From positions 310,001 to 374,000 of the forward strand of contig SNVD02012239.1 in assembly GCA_013180625.2 (NCBI GenBank): 64,000 nt of DNA. The letters are read 5' to 3'. Source of the stretch: Boswellia sacra. Taxonomy: Eukaryota; Streptophyta; Magnoliopsida; Sapindales; Burseraceae. A model generated the notes under the pieces. It saw only the letters and a list, made by a program, of their open reading frames with translations, searched no databases and was not told where the DNA came from. The position numbers and the translations under genes are program-made. Below are positions 1 to 11,967 of this stretch, one piece after another. Position 1 is the first letter of the stretch; the number at the start of each line of letters is the position of its first letter.

Positions 1-51
1 AAATACTAATTTATATCATATATATTTGTATCTTAAAGAGAAGAATCTAAC

Positions 52-1380
52 ATGGAGGTCCGTACCATTACTACAGAGATAATCAAACCATCTTCTCCAA
101 CCCCATCTCACTTGAGACATCATAAGCTTTCAGTTCTAGATGGGTTGGCTCCTGATATTTACTACTCCATACTTCTCTTCTACTCGGGACTTGCTTGGAA
201 AAGCATCACCAAAGCCTCGCAATTATCTGATCTCCTCAAGAAGTCACTTTCAGAAACATTAACCCACTATTACCCTTTTGCAGGACGAGTCAATGATGAT
301 GATAAATCTGTTAATTGCGATGATTCAGGAGCTATCTTTATCGAAGCGCACGTGACCAACAAGACGTCTGAGATCCTCAAACAGCCGCAGATGGATATGT
401 TAGCACAACTATGCCCATGCGACGTCTCCAATAACACGTTGACTAGTCAGCCCAACCTAGCTGTCCAGGTCAATTGGTTTGACTGCGGGGGGTTGGCAAT
501 TGCTGTTTGCTTTCGACATGTTGTTGCTGACGCATCAGCTGCAGCAAACTTTATCAGAAATTGGGCTGCAATTGCTCGAGGAGTTTCCGATCATCATATA
601 ACTAAAAATGATATAGTTTTCGATTGCTCCTCTATCTTTCCTCCACAGGAATTATCAGGGTTATTGAAAAGCCTTTTTGAGAAACATTGTTCAACGAAAG
701 AAATTGTAAGAAAGAGGTTCACATTCGATGTAGCTAAGATTGCAGCTCTAAGAGAAAAAATAAATGAGGGTTCATGTGATTTGGACCGTCCAACACGTTT
801 CGAGGCCGTCTCCACACTTATTTTGAGTGCTGTGATAGCTGCAGTTAAAGAAAGAGACCAATCTAGCACTTGTCCCAAGTATTTGGCTGCTATTATTCCT
901 GTGAATCTACGAAAGAGAATGAACCCACCATTCCCAGAACAATGTATTGGTAACATCTACCAAGCGACACAAATAACTTGGCCTATCGAAAAGACAATGA
1001 GTGATTATAAATGTTTAGCGGCAAAGCTTAAGGAATCGATAAAGATGATGAATGACAACTACGTGAGGAAACTTCATGAAGGTGGTGCTTATGTGGATCT
1101 TTTAAGAAAGGAGGACAACAGTATTAATCTAATTGGAACAGAAGTTCAGTCGTTTGCTGTTAGTGGTTGGTGTAGATTTCCATTTTATGAAGCTGATTTC
1201 GGGTGGGGAAAGCCCATGTGGGTAAGCACTGCCTTTAGGGTGGACAACAACGCAATTCTCTTAGACGCTTGCGATGGGCAAGGAATTGAAGCTTGGGTGG
1301 GATTGTCCAAGGAAGACATGGAGAAATTTGAACAAGACCCTGGCATCCTGACTTACGCTACTTTGAATCCAACCATATGA
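52..1380 (+). CDS. BAHD acyltransferase, vinorine synthase-like (copy 1)
   Basis: Intact single-exon reading frame of 442 aa, the usual length for soluble BAHD enzymes, which transfer an acyl group from acyl-CoA to an alcohol or amine of a specialised metabolite in the cytosol. The catalytic HxxxD motif is HVVAD (His156, Asp160), and the structural DFGWG motif is at residues 382-386, followed by KPMWVS. The conserved YYPFAGR motif is at residues 73-79. There is no signal peptide or membrane segment. The start is the first ATG after an AT-rich leader, and the N-terminus begins as in other family members. Overall sequence resembles the vinorine synthase/alkaloid acetyltransferase branch, but the substrate cannot be deduced. 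The protein differs from the copy at 47967 by about 40 substitutions and no indels. The promoter lies outside the window. Confidence 0.93.
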   Translation: MEVRTITTEIIKPSSPTPSHLRHHKLSVLDGLAPDIYYSILLFYSGLAWKSITKASQLSDLLKKSLSETLTHYYPFAGRVNDDDKSVNCDDSGAIFIEAHVTNKTSEILKQPQMDMLAQLCPCDVSNNTLTSQPNLAVQVNWFDCGGLAIAVCFRHVVADASAAANFIRNWAAIARGVSDHHITKNDIVFDCSSIFPPQELSGLLKSLFEKHCSTKEIVRKRFTFDVAKIAALREKINEGSCDLDRPTRFEAVSTLILSAVIAAVKERDQSSTCPKYLAAIIPVNLRKRMNPPFPEQCIGNIYQATQITWPIEKTMSDYKCLAAKLKESIKMMNDNYVRKLHEGGAYVDLLRKEDNSINLIGTEVQSFAVSGWCRFPFYEADFGWGKPMWVSTAFRVDNNAILLDACDGQGIEAWVGLSKEDMEKFEQDPGILTYATLNPTI

Positions 1381-1935
1381 TCAATCATCACTACGAGATT
1401 TTAATAAGAGTTGTTGCTCAAACCTGTTTAATTAGAAAAGTGTTTTTTTTTTCTTTTTTTTTTTTTTTTTACAACTTGAATCTCTGTTTTCACTTTTCTG
1501 TATAGTTTGTTCTGATATTATTTTGTAATAATATCCATCTTCCATTATTAACGATGCATCTGCATTCTGTATGCAGCCAAATATTTCCAAAGCCTAGGGC
1601 ACGATCGGCATAATCTTAAACTTTTACATAGTCTACCTTGTATAAAAATTTTTATTAAAATAAAATTCTTCATTGAATTAATTGAAAGCTAAATTCTTCA
1701 TTTAATTTAGTGAAAGCAAAATTCTCAGTTTGACATTATGACATATATATTAAATAAAATAAGGATAAAAACTTTTTTATCGGATCTTGCGCCCTTAATC
1801 TTTTAATCGGCCCAAGAAAATTAATAGTCGTTTTGATTTTCTTAGATGATAATGAGGGAAAAAAGAATCTTATATTTTTAAGTGTATATGTACATGTGAT
1901 ATATAATTATAATAACAAAAAAATTAATTGTTAAA
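1381..1935. other. BAHD copy 1 3' flank and spacer
   Basis: AT-rich sequence with long T tracts about 60 bp after the stop codon and several AATAA-like hexamers, presumably the 3' UTR and polyadenylation region. I see no gene or recognisable repeat in the remainder. Confidence 0.5.
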
Positions 1936-2580
1936 TGAAAGAAAAAGGTTTACGTTTGATGGTGCTACTAATAAATGGCTGCTCAATGAGATGTCATGTA
2001 ATTTGGACCGTCCAACACGCTTTGATCACGTCGTCTCCACGCTTATTTGGACAATGTGATATCTACAGTTAAAGAAGGAGACCAATTCACTTGTCCCAAA
2101 GTATTTGGCTGCTTTAGTTCCTGTGAATCTCCGAAAGAGATGGAATGACCCCCCAATTCCCAGAACATTGTATTGGGAACATCTACCAAGCCATAACAAT
2201 AACTTTTGGCCTGTGAAGAAATAAATGGTTATAAATGTTTAGCAATTAATAGGAAATTAAGAAACTACGTGAGGAGAACTTCACAAATTGAAAAAAGCTT
2301 AGGATACATTTGTTGTAAAATAGTACAATAATTTGGTGCATCTATGTGATTTAAGTGATTGACATATGGATTCCATTTAAAAAAAAAATTAGGAAGTTCA
2401 ATGCATTTGTTATAAATGCTTATAAATGTTTTTTTGAATTGAAATATGACGAGGCTTGCAAACACTTCAATTCTCTTAGACAGTTGAATTGAAGCATGGG
2501 TGCATGGGTATTGTCTAAGGAACAAATGGACAAACTCAGAACATGACCCTGGCATCATGACTTTGAATCCAAGAAAATTA
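1936..2580 (+). pseudogene. Decayed BAHD acyltransferase relic
   Basis: DNA similarity to the C-terminal half of the neighbouring BAHD genes starts at the KRFTFD segment and continues through NLDRPTRF, the CPKYLAALVPVNL block and the CIGNIYQA block. Several small indels and stops break the frame. From about 2280 to 2460 the homologous sequence is missing, including the DFGWG motif, and is replaced by unrelated AT-rich DNA. The very C-terminus then reappears (GAWVLSKEQMDKL and a DPGIMT-like end). It is a truncated, frameshifted tandem duplicate with no usable product, and it points to an older BAHD cluster here. Confidence 0.85.
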
Positions 2581-4092
2581 TGGATCGATCATCACTTTAA
2601 GTTCTTAATAAAAGATTCTTTTTGCTTAAAAACTGTATGATTGAAAGGGATGTGGCACTTTATTGTGAACTTCTTTGATATATGAGTCATACTCCATATA
2701 TCTAAATCATGCACAATATTTTTTATAGTTTTATGCTTATGGTATATAAAATCTGAATGGTGCGTTCTTTTATGAATTATGTGTTTTTGTTTTCAAAATA
2801 ATTTGGAAAATGAATTTATATGATTTAGAGAAACTATTTTGCATTCGGATATACGTTTGGAAATGAATTCCTAAAATGCAAATTTAAAAATGGTTTTAAG
2901 AATATGTGTTTAGAAATAAATTCTTGAATTGAAATTTTGAAAGTAAAAAACAAGATATGTGTTTGGAAATGAATTATTGGTATCAAAATTTAGAAGCACA
3001 ATTAGAGAAGATGTATTACTGTAGAAAATGGAGAGAGGATGAAGAATTACGTTTGAAACGAGAAGTACAATAAACGGGAAAAGATGGGGCAGTGTACTAT
3101 TTATTGTTCTACGGATAAAGTTTGGGGCAAAAACGAAAAAGTTTTGGTTTATGAAAATGAAAATTAAAAACAACAAAGAACAACTTCTTCCCGAATGCCA
3201 AGAATCTGAAAACAGAAAACGTTAGGCAGAGAACATAAAAGAACACAGCATTATTTATCGAAGTCTCATTTTAAACATAATACTATTTATCAAAATATTA
3301 CGATAATGTTTTATCAACTTACGCACAAAATGAAAATAACAACACTTAGGACTTGACCCGCTTTGTTTTTGGGCCTTCTACTCCAAAAGCCTTGTACTAA
3401 TGAGAAAAAAGCAGTTATATAGATATAGAAATAATACCAATAAAAAGGTTATAATAGATTAGCAAAATCGAATGTAGATTTGGTGGGAATAAATATGAAT
3501 CTAATATGAATGAAACCTTTTTTTTCCATGTATCAATTAAATTTAGTTAAATTAATCTCTTATAATTATCTTTATTCTTCTAACCCTCAATTTATTTAAA
3601 TCCACCCAATATTGATTTGAATGAGATTTAAATCAGATGGATGAAAAAAGCACTAGGGTTATAGCCAAGTCTATGAAAAATATTACACAATCAGATAACA
3701 AAATTACCAATATTTTGTGAAATTATTGTTAGGACTAATTATGAGATTGATAAATTCTGTGTTTACATTCTTATCTTGACTTTTATATAGTAACATTACA
3801 TTATACTCTTGCCCGATATTGTCCAATTATTGTAATGCCAAAATTAAATATGCATCAACATGTTGGGTTATGAGGAGTTTATATTTTAATGTGTATTTCT
3901 TATAATTAAATTAGTTTTATGCCTTCTTGTCATTTTCATAGATACTTAAAATCTTGTCAGTCTCCCGAATTAGAATCATCATAACATAAGACTAATATCC
4001 CCAAAACATTGATTTATAGGAAAGCAAAATTATATATACAATGCAACAAACTAAAAATGCCAAAAATTATATCAAATTTCCTCCACGCAGCC
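2581..4092. other. Gene-free AT-rich spacer
   Basis: No coding sequence recognised. Around 2845-2980 a short motif of the type GTTTGGAAATGAATT recurs three times about 60-70 bp apart, a weak tandem repeat. From about 4010 the sequence becomes alignable with 44460-44505, the 3' flank of the second ankyrin copy, so the duplicated block starts there. Confidence 0.5.
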
Positions 4093-5400
4093 TCAGTGAA
4101 CCTTTTGCACACGCATTGGCTTTTTAAAGATACTATGTCCATATGTACGAATGAGTAACTCAACAAAGAGTGGACACAAATGGAAAGCATAGAGAGCAAC
4201 TGGAATTAACGAAACAATAATAACAGGAATAGCAAACCAACGAAATCTTTCTTCAAGGATGAGAGAAATGGTAGCGCCGAAGCATGACATCATGGTTATT
4301 ATAGAGAATAAAAGAGTGGAAAGGCCAACTACTAGTTTTGTTGGCCAGGACACTCGGAAATCTTGTTCTGCATAGCGTGAAGTGAGGATTCCTAGAACAC
4401 CAATGCAGAAATGGAAGAAGAAAACAAAGATAATGAATCTGAAACAACAAAGATGAAGAATGCATCATGATGTGAAACGGTTGGCAAGCCTGTTTTGTCA
4501 TTTTTACCACCTAGAACCGTGAAAGGTGATGTCAACATCATTGCAGCGATTAGAGTAGCCACAACCATACATGATGCTGCAGTGCTCTTCAGTCATCTCT
4601 CCCCTTCTTTCACTAATTCCTTATGCTCCTCTGTGAACAATTCACTTGGTGTTTTGTTGTTCTCGTTCATGTCTCCCGTGTATTTTGGTGGTAAGATGCT
4701 TGTGGCTTCCTCCTGAAAATTAATATTGTGGATCAATTCATAATCACACATAATCATGAATGGTTGAGAAAAGGGAAAACTCAATTTTTTAATCCAATAA
4801 AATGGTAACAAATATTTTTGGGTCGGTTGAAAGAAAAATTGAAAAAAAGAATATACTTCCAATTGCTTTCAACATATGCAGAGGTTAAGTACCACTTACT
4901 TATTGACATGGTATGACTGTCTCACATAAATATTTTCCAAGTATTGATACTTTGTAAGACAAGCAGATCTTTTGCATAAAATTTGTAATTCTATTATGTG
5001 GAAAGTTTACCTCAAACCACACTAACTCTCTTTGCATTTGAAGAGCTGCACCTGAGATGCAATTGAGTCGAGATTAAGGGAATAACTTTGCACCTAAATA
5101 TAAGAAATAGTTGCCAGAGATATCATGTTGAATAACTGCTATACGCATCTTTGCACCCAAATCATATACATCACTGAAAATCTTTCTTTGACGTTGGAAA
5201 ATTGCTGTGAAAAGATTGTTCTATCCATTTTATCTTTCCTCCATATGATTTCAGGAGTAGATTCCATCAACTCAAAAAACAAACTCAGTTATTCCCTTTT
5301 TATGGCATCTTGTTTTAATTGCACGATCCCGTCCAATTTTGCAATATGCTCATTCTTTAGGTTCGGTAGGTGCTTAAAAATGCATTTAAGAATTTCGTGA
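4093..5400 (-). pseudogene. Ankyrin/PGG-domain protein pseudogene copy A, C-terminal part
   Basis: Read on the minus strand this is the C-terminal part of an ankyrin-repeat membrane protein of the ITN1/ACD6-like class. An upstream piece (about 5400-5215) encodes the segment around MESTPEIIW. A downstream piece encodes TPSELFTEEHKELVKEGER, then the PGG domain (VVATLIAAMMLTSPFTVLGG) and further hydrophobic segments to the stop at 4093. A TGA interrupts the frame where relatives have Trp (just after KEGER), and at least one frameshift lies between the PGG start and the last transmembrane part. The rest of this copy is displaced to 28409-29079, 39580-39839 and 42676-42923 by insertions. Family members act in stress and defence signalling at membranes. 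This copy is dead. Confidence 0.82.
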
Positions 5401-6306
5401 ACTCGAGCATGTTTCAACTTTGTTTTATTTATTCGACACAAATCAGGGACTGGCAATTAATTCATCATGAAAATACAAACGAATTAATAATAATTTAAAA
5501 TACCACCAAAAGATAACGCTAGCTTGGAAGAGAAGAAACTAATAATACATACCGAACCATTTCAAGAAGTTCCAAAATTTCCCACGCAATAGTCTGAGAT
5601 GTAATGTAGTAAAAGGCCAAATTTCTTATGAATAAGATTAAAAGCGAACACTGTAAATTGATTATTTAAATTAAAAGAGGTCTGTTAAAAAGAAAAAGAA
5701 TGAAATGACTGAATATTGGTAGTCTGATACTTTTGCAAGGGACTAAGATGAAGAAGCAATAACTCAAGTTTTAAGGAAAAAGTATTGAATATTTATATAT
5801 GTTGGGAAAATAAAATGAAAAGAGATTAAGTTTTGACTCTTTGCAATAAGTCATTTAGATACACTAAAGGAAAAATGTAAATGAATGTCTTTATAAATAG
5901 ATATTCATATATCAAAAGAAATGGAAATTCCCCTTATTAGTTTAGAGTAATGTTACATGTGCAACTTATCTACAACTAACTTTTTATACAACCTAAGTTA
6001 GCAAAATATCACTGGATAGATAAAAAATAAAAAGTAAATCAATAAGGTTATTAAATTATATGATATGATAATTATCTATCAAATAATATTATGACAACTC
6101 AAATTATAAAAAAAGTTGAATGTAAGTGGATTGTAGATCTATCGTTATTCGTTTGTTTATTAGGCAAGTTTTACATTATAGTAACTAATGGAGCCAAGAA
6201 ATTGTTGGTTTATAGTTTAAGAGACTTTAATTTTCAAATTTCTTTGAGAAAGGGGGAATGCAAGTATGTCTAGCATTTAACTAAGATGCTATATATCACG
6301 TAAATC

Positions 6307-6342
<36 letters not shown>

Positions 6343-6443
6343 TAACGTTTAATTGAGGAAAAAATTGCAAAGCAAAAATAAAAATAGTATTCTATTGATC
6401 TCAATGATTCGAGGATCTTAATTATTTTGTTGTTTAATATCAT
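5401..6443. other. Intronic/intergenic part of ankyrin copy A
   Basis: No coding sequence. The stretch is alignable over much of its length with 45240-45840 in copy B, so it belongs to the duplicated ankyrin locus. It contains a (TA)n microsatellite at about 6311-6339. Confidence 0.55.
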
Positions 6444-7895
6444 AGACTACCCCTCCCTTTAGGGTGAAATTTCACACAAAAACATCTTTTGCCACTTTTT
6501 ATTAACGTATACTTGAAAAAGTAATCATGTATTCCCCTTCTATTAAATTTTCCGTTAAAAGCTTGTAGATATGTTGAAAAGATCGGATTATAATGGTCAA
6601 CATAATTCATTAAAATTTAAGAAATATGTAAGGGTTAGGATTCAAACATAGGGCTAAAATACTGTTACACTTCCACTCAAGCTCTAAGTTAAAGAAGCTG
6701 TTTAATATTAAAGAAACAAAAAAATCTATCAGTAAAGCTTCTTTTTCTGATAAAAAACAATAGTTACAAGCTCCACCTAGATCAAGATCACTTATGGGAT
6801 TCGTCATCGTGATATCCCCCAGCAAGAAAATCTTTACGTAATCCAACAATCAAAGTATTGTAAGTAACAACATTAGAAGCAGTACCTCTTTCATGCATTT
6901 CATCAAACATTTTAAAACCTTTACTTATTTCCCCATCCTTGCAGTATTCATTAATCACACAATTGTAAGCATACAAGCTAGGCGACACCCCATTAAGCCT
7001 CATTTTCTCACGCAGACTCAAACCCATTCTTCTTAAGGCCCTTTTTGAACAATCGACCTATCAAAACTGTGTAAGTATAACAATTAACAACCAAACCTAG
7101 CTCCCTTATTTTACCGTACAACATTTTAGCTCTCTGAATATAACCATTTTTACAACACCCATCAATCAAAGTAGTAAATATAACAACATTTGGAGGCCAA
7201 CCCATCTCCTCCAGTTGCTTCAAAACCTCAAAACCCTTCTTCAAATCACCGAACTCACATCCCTTAAATATTATCCCGAAACTATACAAAGCCAATTCAA
7301 CCCTGCATTTATTCTCACTAAAGAACAACCATTTCTTCTCAAAACAACATGATAATAAGACAACTCAACAAATTATTAAACATATTCACTACAACAAATT
7401 CAACTTTTTACAACATCTGTTTACAACATTTTTTAAATGATAGCTATAAAAGGATAGACATCTAGCACCTTCTCCCCATGGCTACAACGTGTAACATTGC
7501 ATATAGGCCATTAATTAACGTTTTACAACGCTTAATTAAAAATTGTTGTGAAGATTTAGTAAGCTCACAACAAAAAATGCTGCATTTTGCATACCCTTTA
7601 CTTTTAAAAAAAATTAAAAAAATTCACGACTTGCCTAAAATTTTACACGCTTGCTCCTTTTTGGCCTTAATTACATCCTTAATTTGAACGTTTCCTTTGA
7701 TTGCTCTCTTTTGGTTCTCAATCCCTTTGATTCTCAATCCCTAACTTTATTCTCAATCCCTTCATTTCAGAGCAAATCTCACAGGTGTTGTCAGATTTTG
7801 TTCATCATTCTCTTTTGTTGGTTTGGTTTCATAGAGAGCTAAATCATCATTTTCTTTTTTCCATTTATTTCTTCTTCATTTCTCAGATTTCCAAA

Positions 7896-8190
7896 ATGAA
7901 AAGCATGGCAATCTTCACGACCTCGACCTCCCTATCTCTTCCTGTGGTCAAGCCTCACAAGTTCTCGCGAAGGCCCAGATTAGGTGTTGTGCTTTGTTCC
8001 AAGTCGCAGTCATGGTGTTTGTCATCTTCTCCATCTTCCATGTTTTGGCCATGGACCCTTGTCCCTACTCGGGATGCTTAATCCTCCAAAACTTTTCAAG
8101 TTACGGTGACGGTACTGCCAAAGATTGCTAGTGGTGGGGAAGAGAAGTTAAGTAGCTTGATTAAGACTTTGGCACTTGGATTGCTATTTG
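7896..8190 (+). pseudogene. Captured gene fragment with transit-peptide-like start
   Basis: An ATG opens a short peptide rich in Ser, Thr and Pro, with basic residues (KPHKFSRRPRL), ending LCSKS, which looks like a plastid transit peptide. After a frame change the sequence can be read [16 protein letters not shown] and, in another frame, [18 protein letters not shown], where coding character ends. The broken frames and the location inside a CACTA element suggest a transduplicated host exon. I do not recognise the parent gene. Confidence 0.4.
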
Positions 8191-9029
8191 ATTTGCGGTA
8201 CTTTTTCAATATCTACTTCAATATATACAACAAGCAAGTACATTTATGTTTATTTTATTTATTTTTTAATTTTAAATTCATTTTTTCTATGCTGGACTTT
8301 GGCACTATCTTTTTTCCCTTATTTTGCTGTGATCCCCTGTATTGACGTCACTTGGATTTGTTTGATGGGGATAATGTTTATGAGAATATGTTTCATTCAC
8401 CACTAAGTATGCAAGAATATGAATATTTATTAGGCAAATATATTCACATTTCTTTGGTTTGTGTTATTGGTTGTTCATTGCTGACTCTAGTTCTTGTCAT
8501 CCTACGGATACAATTGCCAACCTTCTAGGTTTTTGGATCTCTTTTGCCAATTGAGCCACACTTCCATTAGTCACTGAGGCCTCTTTTAATTGGTAAGAAA
8601 ATACATGTTCATATAGCTTCTAGATATTGTCTATAAGAGATAGCCAGAGAATGGGATTACTTTTGAAGTGTTTCAGATGTATAGTTTCAAATAATGAAAA
8701 TTCTTAATCATGACATTTGACCCTTTTTTAATTTTTTAAATACCATACTTCAAATTCATTGACTATTTTGAAAGGAAATGCACTCTAATGAGGAAAAATA
8801 TCCTAGTACTTTCAATTAAAAATTACCATTACTTACTGCAGCTTGTTAATATCTTAGTAAGGAGAAACCCCCGGTAAATGCATGTCCAATCATGCCATCT
8901 CCAGTTATGTTATAAAGGATAATATTATCTGCACCACATTGATACAAATATCATAATGTTGATATTATGATATTGCTGATCATTTAGATGAATCACGGAA
9001 TTCATTTTACATTTTATCCTTGGCCTTAG

Positions 9030-9488
9030 GGTGATAGCATTCTAGTAGATTCTGGCATAGAACAGTTGGAATTCATTGCTCTTTCACAAAAGACAGGAGA
9101 CCTGAAGTATCAGGAGAAGGTATATTCCAATTGCAATTTAAGCAAACATGTGATGAAATGTGATATTCATCAAATTTTGTTAAAATCTGCTTTTTTTAAT
9201 GTTTTAAGCTAGTGCCAATGTCCTTTACCCTCGAGTAGTTAAATTTGAAGACCAAATATGTTCAAGGGGAAGACGTAAAGGATTTTTTTTTTTTTTGGTG
9301 TGATAAAGATGTCTGGGTGTTAATCTTCCTAGGATTTTATTGACTGGCTGCTTGTTATTTCAGGTTAAAAAAGTTATAATGGACCTTAATAAAACATGCC
9401 CTGATGATGGTTTGCCACCCATTTATATCAATGCTAATAGAGGAGTTACATCATACTTAGCCATAACATTTGGTGCCATGGCTGATAG
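9030..9488 (+). pseudogene. Captured GH47 alpha-1,2-mannosidase exons (MNS1/2-like)
   Basis: Two exons with preserved splice borders. Exon 9030-9119 follows an AG and reads [20 protein letters not shown] then TGDLKYQEK, before a GTATAT donor. Exon 9364-9488 follows CAG and reads VKKVIMDLNKTCPDDGLPPI then YINANRG and ITFGAMAD, before GTATAG. This matches class I alpha-mannosidases ([17 protein letters not shown]... and LLPIYINP), which trim N-glycans in the Golgi. Retained introns mean the fragment was copied from genomic DNA, not from mRNA. No start, catalytic centre or end is present. Confidence 0.8.
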
Positions 9489-9897
9489 GTATAGACGACT
9501 TAACCTCGTATGACTTATAAGATCATTGTTGGGCTCTGTGACCATTAGCTACTTGCTACGTCTACTTTTTGATGTAAGTTGACAAGTATTTATATAAAGT
9601 ATGTTTTAATTTATGGTTAACTTTAAGCTTCATTACAACTTCTATGAATACCTACTCAAAGTTTGGGTTCAAGGGAACAAAACTTCAGCTGTAAGGCCCT
9701 ATATGTGAGGAGATTTAATGAAATTTCTCTGCAGTTTTGTCTACATTTACTATTTCATTCCTCCATATATTGTTGTTTGATGTTTATTTCCAAACGTAAA
9801 AGAGCCAAGAAAATTATTTTCTTGTAAAATCTAGATGCCCTATACTGTTATAGCTGTCATCTTGATGCAAGCAACATCTCAAGGAATTAGTAATAAG

Positions 9898-10707
9898 CAG
9901 TGGCGGACCCAGAAATTTTGTTTAGAGGGGGCAACACATAGTTGAGAATTAAAATAAATATGTAGCTAATTAAGATTCAATTATATTTAAAATAATTTTT
10001 AGATATATTAAAAATTATATATTTTTTATTTTTGAATATACACACACACACACTATAGTTTGAAAAAGTTTTCTAACATGCATACATACACACAAAGACA
10101 CACACACACACACATATATATGTATATATATAAGTTTTAAAGTCTTTTTATTATAATTAAATTAATATGTTTTTGAATAATATTGTTTTAACACTTTAAA
10201 TAAGAGCTAAATGTATTTAATATTTGAATTTTGATATTTTATAACTAGTGAATTTATTTTTTTGCACTATTTGATTATCTAAATTTAAGATTATATATAA
10301 ATTAATATATTGATAATAAGTTTGTGTTCAAAGAATATTTAAAAAAATAAAGATTGATGTAGCATATATACTGTAAATAATCTTTCAAAACTATTATGAT
10401 TATGTATATTCTAAATGCTTTCCAGCAAAATTGTTTGAGCATATATATCATGTTATTTCAATCATACAATAATATAAAATGGAGGCACATGAATGAACCC
10501 AGCTAATTATGTAGTTCTAAGAGGGTTTAACAAAAACTAACACATAAAGTTAAGGGTGAACCTAAGTGCATGAGGTATATTTGTTAAAGCAAGTAATTTT
10601 TATACAAGTGTATATATGTGACTATTAAAACTTAAGGGGGTATCATAAAATTTTAGATTTTCAGTGGGGGCCCAGGCCCGTTGGTCCAAGCGTAGGTCCG
10701 CCTATAG
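9898..10707. mobile_element. hAT-like non-autonomous DNA element inside CACTA no. 2
   Basis: Left end CAGTGGCGGACCCAG and right end GGTCCGCCTATAG are near-inverted copies. The flanking direct repeat is TAATAAG at 9891-9897 and 10708-10714; if a G is counted on both sides it is 8 bp, the hAT size. The interior is AT-rich with (CA/TA)n runs and no reading frame. The superfamily is inferred from the CAGTGGCGG-type terminus and duplication length. Confidence 0.7.
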
Positions 10708-11180
10708 TAATAAGTGCATATGCTTTATGGTTTTATTTTTCTAGTTGTCCTAATGCAACATCTCGAGTTATGTTATCTACAGCATGTTGATAACTTGGGA
10801 ATGCAGGCTTTAAATAATGTTATCTGCAACATGTTGATTTATTGTTTTGGGTTATATAGTATAAATTTAACGTAAAACAACATCTTTTTTTTTTTTTAAA
10901 TCCTTTGCATCTTGCAGCTTTTTTTAAACATCATAAACACTTACAACATTTATAAAAAGCTGTAATAACTTAATTACAGTGTTTTTTTAAATGTTGTAAA
11001 TAAGTTTTTAACAGTGTTTTGTGATTGCTGTGGAAAAACTCTTTAAAACGTTAGAAAAATGTTGTAATAAACTAGATGTTTTTTACAACTCTGCTAATAA
11101 CAACATGGCACAAAATGCTATAAAAGTCCATTTAAAGTGTTTCTTGAATGTTGTGAAAGGTCATATTTCTTCTAGTGATT

Positions 11181-11835
11181 AGATCCCAGCACAAGACCTA
11201 TTTCAACCATTTTATCGAAACAAAATAGGGCTTGCTCTACTAACTGAGATTTTATATTGGCATTGATGATTGCTTCAAAAATATGCAGTTTTGATGTTGG
11301 GTTGGGATTTAAGTGGGATTGTTGTTGTGTTAAGTGGTGGAGAAGAGACTGGGAAGTGAATAACAAAAAGGAAATGCGATCAGAGATTATCTATAGAATG
11401 AGGGATTGTGCATGAGATTGCAAGTTCGAAAATCTTCAATCACAGGTTTTTAGGTGTTGATTGCGGCTACTGGTGTTGTAAGGGGTGGTGGTGGCGGCTA
11501 CTGGTGTTCTGGTTTTTGAGTGTTGGTGACGGTTGTTGGTGTTTTGGGTTTTTGATGCTAAGTTGGATGGATAAGGGTGATGATGGTTTGCGGAGAGATC
11601 GATGATGGAGACAGTGTTGATGGGCTCACTTTTTTTTTTTTTTTTAAGTTTAATTCCTTAAAATTTGTATTACATAAATAATAAACTTTATCTATTAAGT
11701 CAAGTAAGAAGTTGGGGTAGTGGTAAGGGTGAAGTATTTTCTTAATAGCAAGGGTTGAAACGTCAACACCAATTTAAGTTTTCAAAAAATTTTTGAGAGA
11801 TATTTTGGTAGTTACATTCAAAATGGATAGAAAAG
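11181..11835. other. Inner Pack-MULE sequence with the PPR 5' end
   Basis: From 11367 this lies upstream of the captured PPR start. It contains a T tract near 11630 and a G/T-rich stretch (11470-11610) with short open frames but no recognisable protein. The right TIR of the MULE follows. Confidence 0.4.
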
Positions 11836-11967
11836 TGACGTCATCTAACACAAAATTTAAGAGAAGGGTGATTCATGATGACTTTTTTAAAAGATAGGGA
11901 TATGCGCTAATACAAATTTGTAAAAGGTGCTTTTACGATAAATTTTGTCAAAAGGTGAGAGTAGTCT

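Larger units (their letters stand above)
7387..11177. mobile_element. Non-autonomous CACTA (EnSpm) transposon no. 2
   Basis: Left end CACTACAACAAATTC and right end TTTCTTCTAGTG (reverse complement CACTAGAAGAAA) give the diagnostic CACTA termini. The element is flanked by the 3-bp duplication ATT (7384-7386 and 11178-11180), the size expected for this superfamily. Subterminal regions on both sides are rich in TTACAACATT-type short repeats, as is usual for transposase-binding arrays. Length is 3791 bp and there is no transposase reading frame. It carries host-gene fragments (7896-8190 and 9030-9488) and a later hAT-like insert at 9898-10707. Confidence 0.9.
6788..11366 (-). pseudogene. PPR protein fragment, split by a CACTA element
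   Basis: On the minus strand the N-terminal piece (11366-11178) ends in the PPR-like KMVEIGLVLGSN, and the remainder (7386-6788) continues with FNNLLSCL and then typical 35-residue PPR motifs such as NVVIFTTLIDGCCKNG, YTYTVLIGRLFKKG and VVTYNTLIVGL. Removing the CACTA element and one ATT duplication rejoins the two halves in frame. A one-base frameshift lies near 7020, where the KKNGFE segment runs into EKMRLNGV in another frame, and the gene stops after about four repeats. It is P-class, intronless and probably RNA-binding and organelle-targeted in its intact parent. Its position inside MULE termini suggests a captured fragment. Confidence 0.82.
6444..11967. mobile_element. Pack-MULE-like element carrying a PPR fragment
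   Basis: The two ends form long imperfect terminal inverted repeats of roughly 120 bp. The left begins AGACTACCCCTCCC, and the right, reverse-complemented, begins AGACTACTCTCACC. Similarity continues inward through GTAATCATGTATTCCCCTTCT-like sequence on the left and its counterpart on the right. Long TIRs with gene-fragment cargo and no transposase are typical of Pack-MULEs. It sits in ankyrin copy A: flanking DNA on both sides aligns with the uninterrupted copy B. A clean 9-bp target duplication is not visible (flanks TAATATCAT and GTGATATTTTCAT are only similar), so the exact ends are approximate. It later received the CACTA element at 7387-11177. Confidence 0.68.

Noticed and set aside
594..956. 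120-codon minus-strand frame inside BAHD copy 1 (similar one at 48602-48871)
   Set aside because: Antisense shadow of the well supported BAHD reading frame; no independent similarity.
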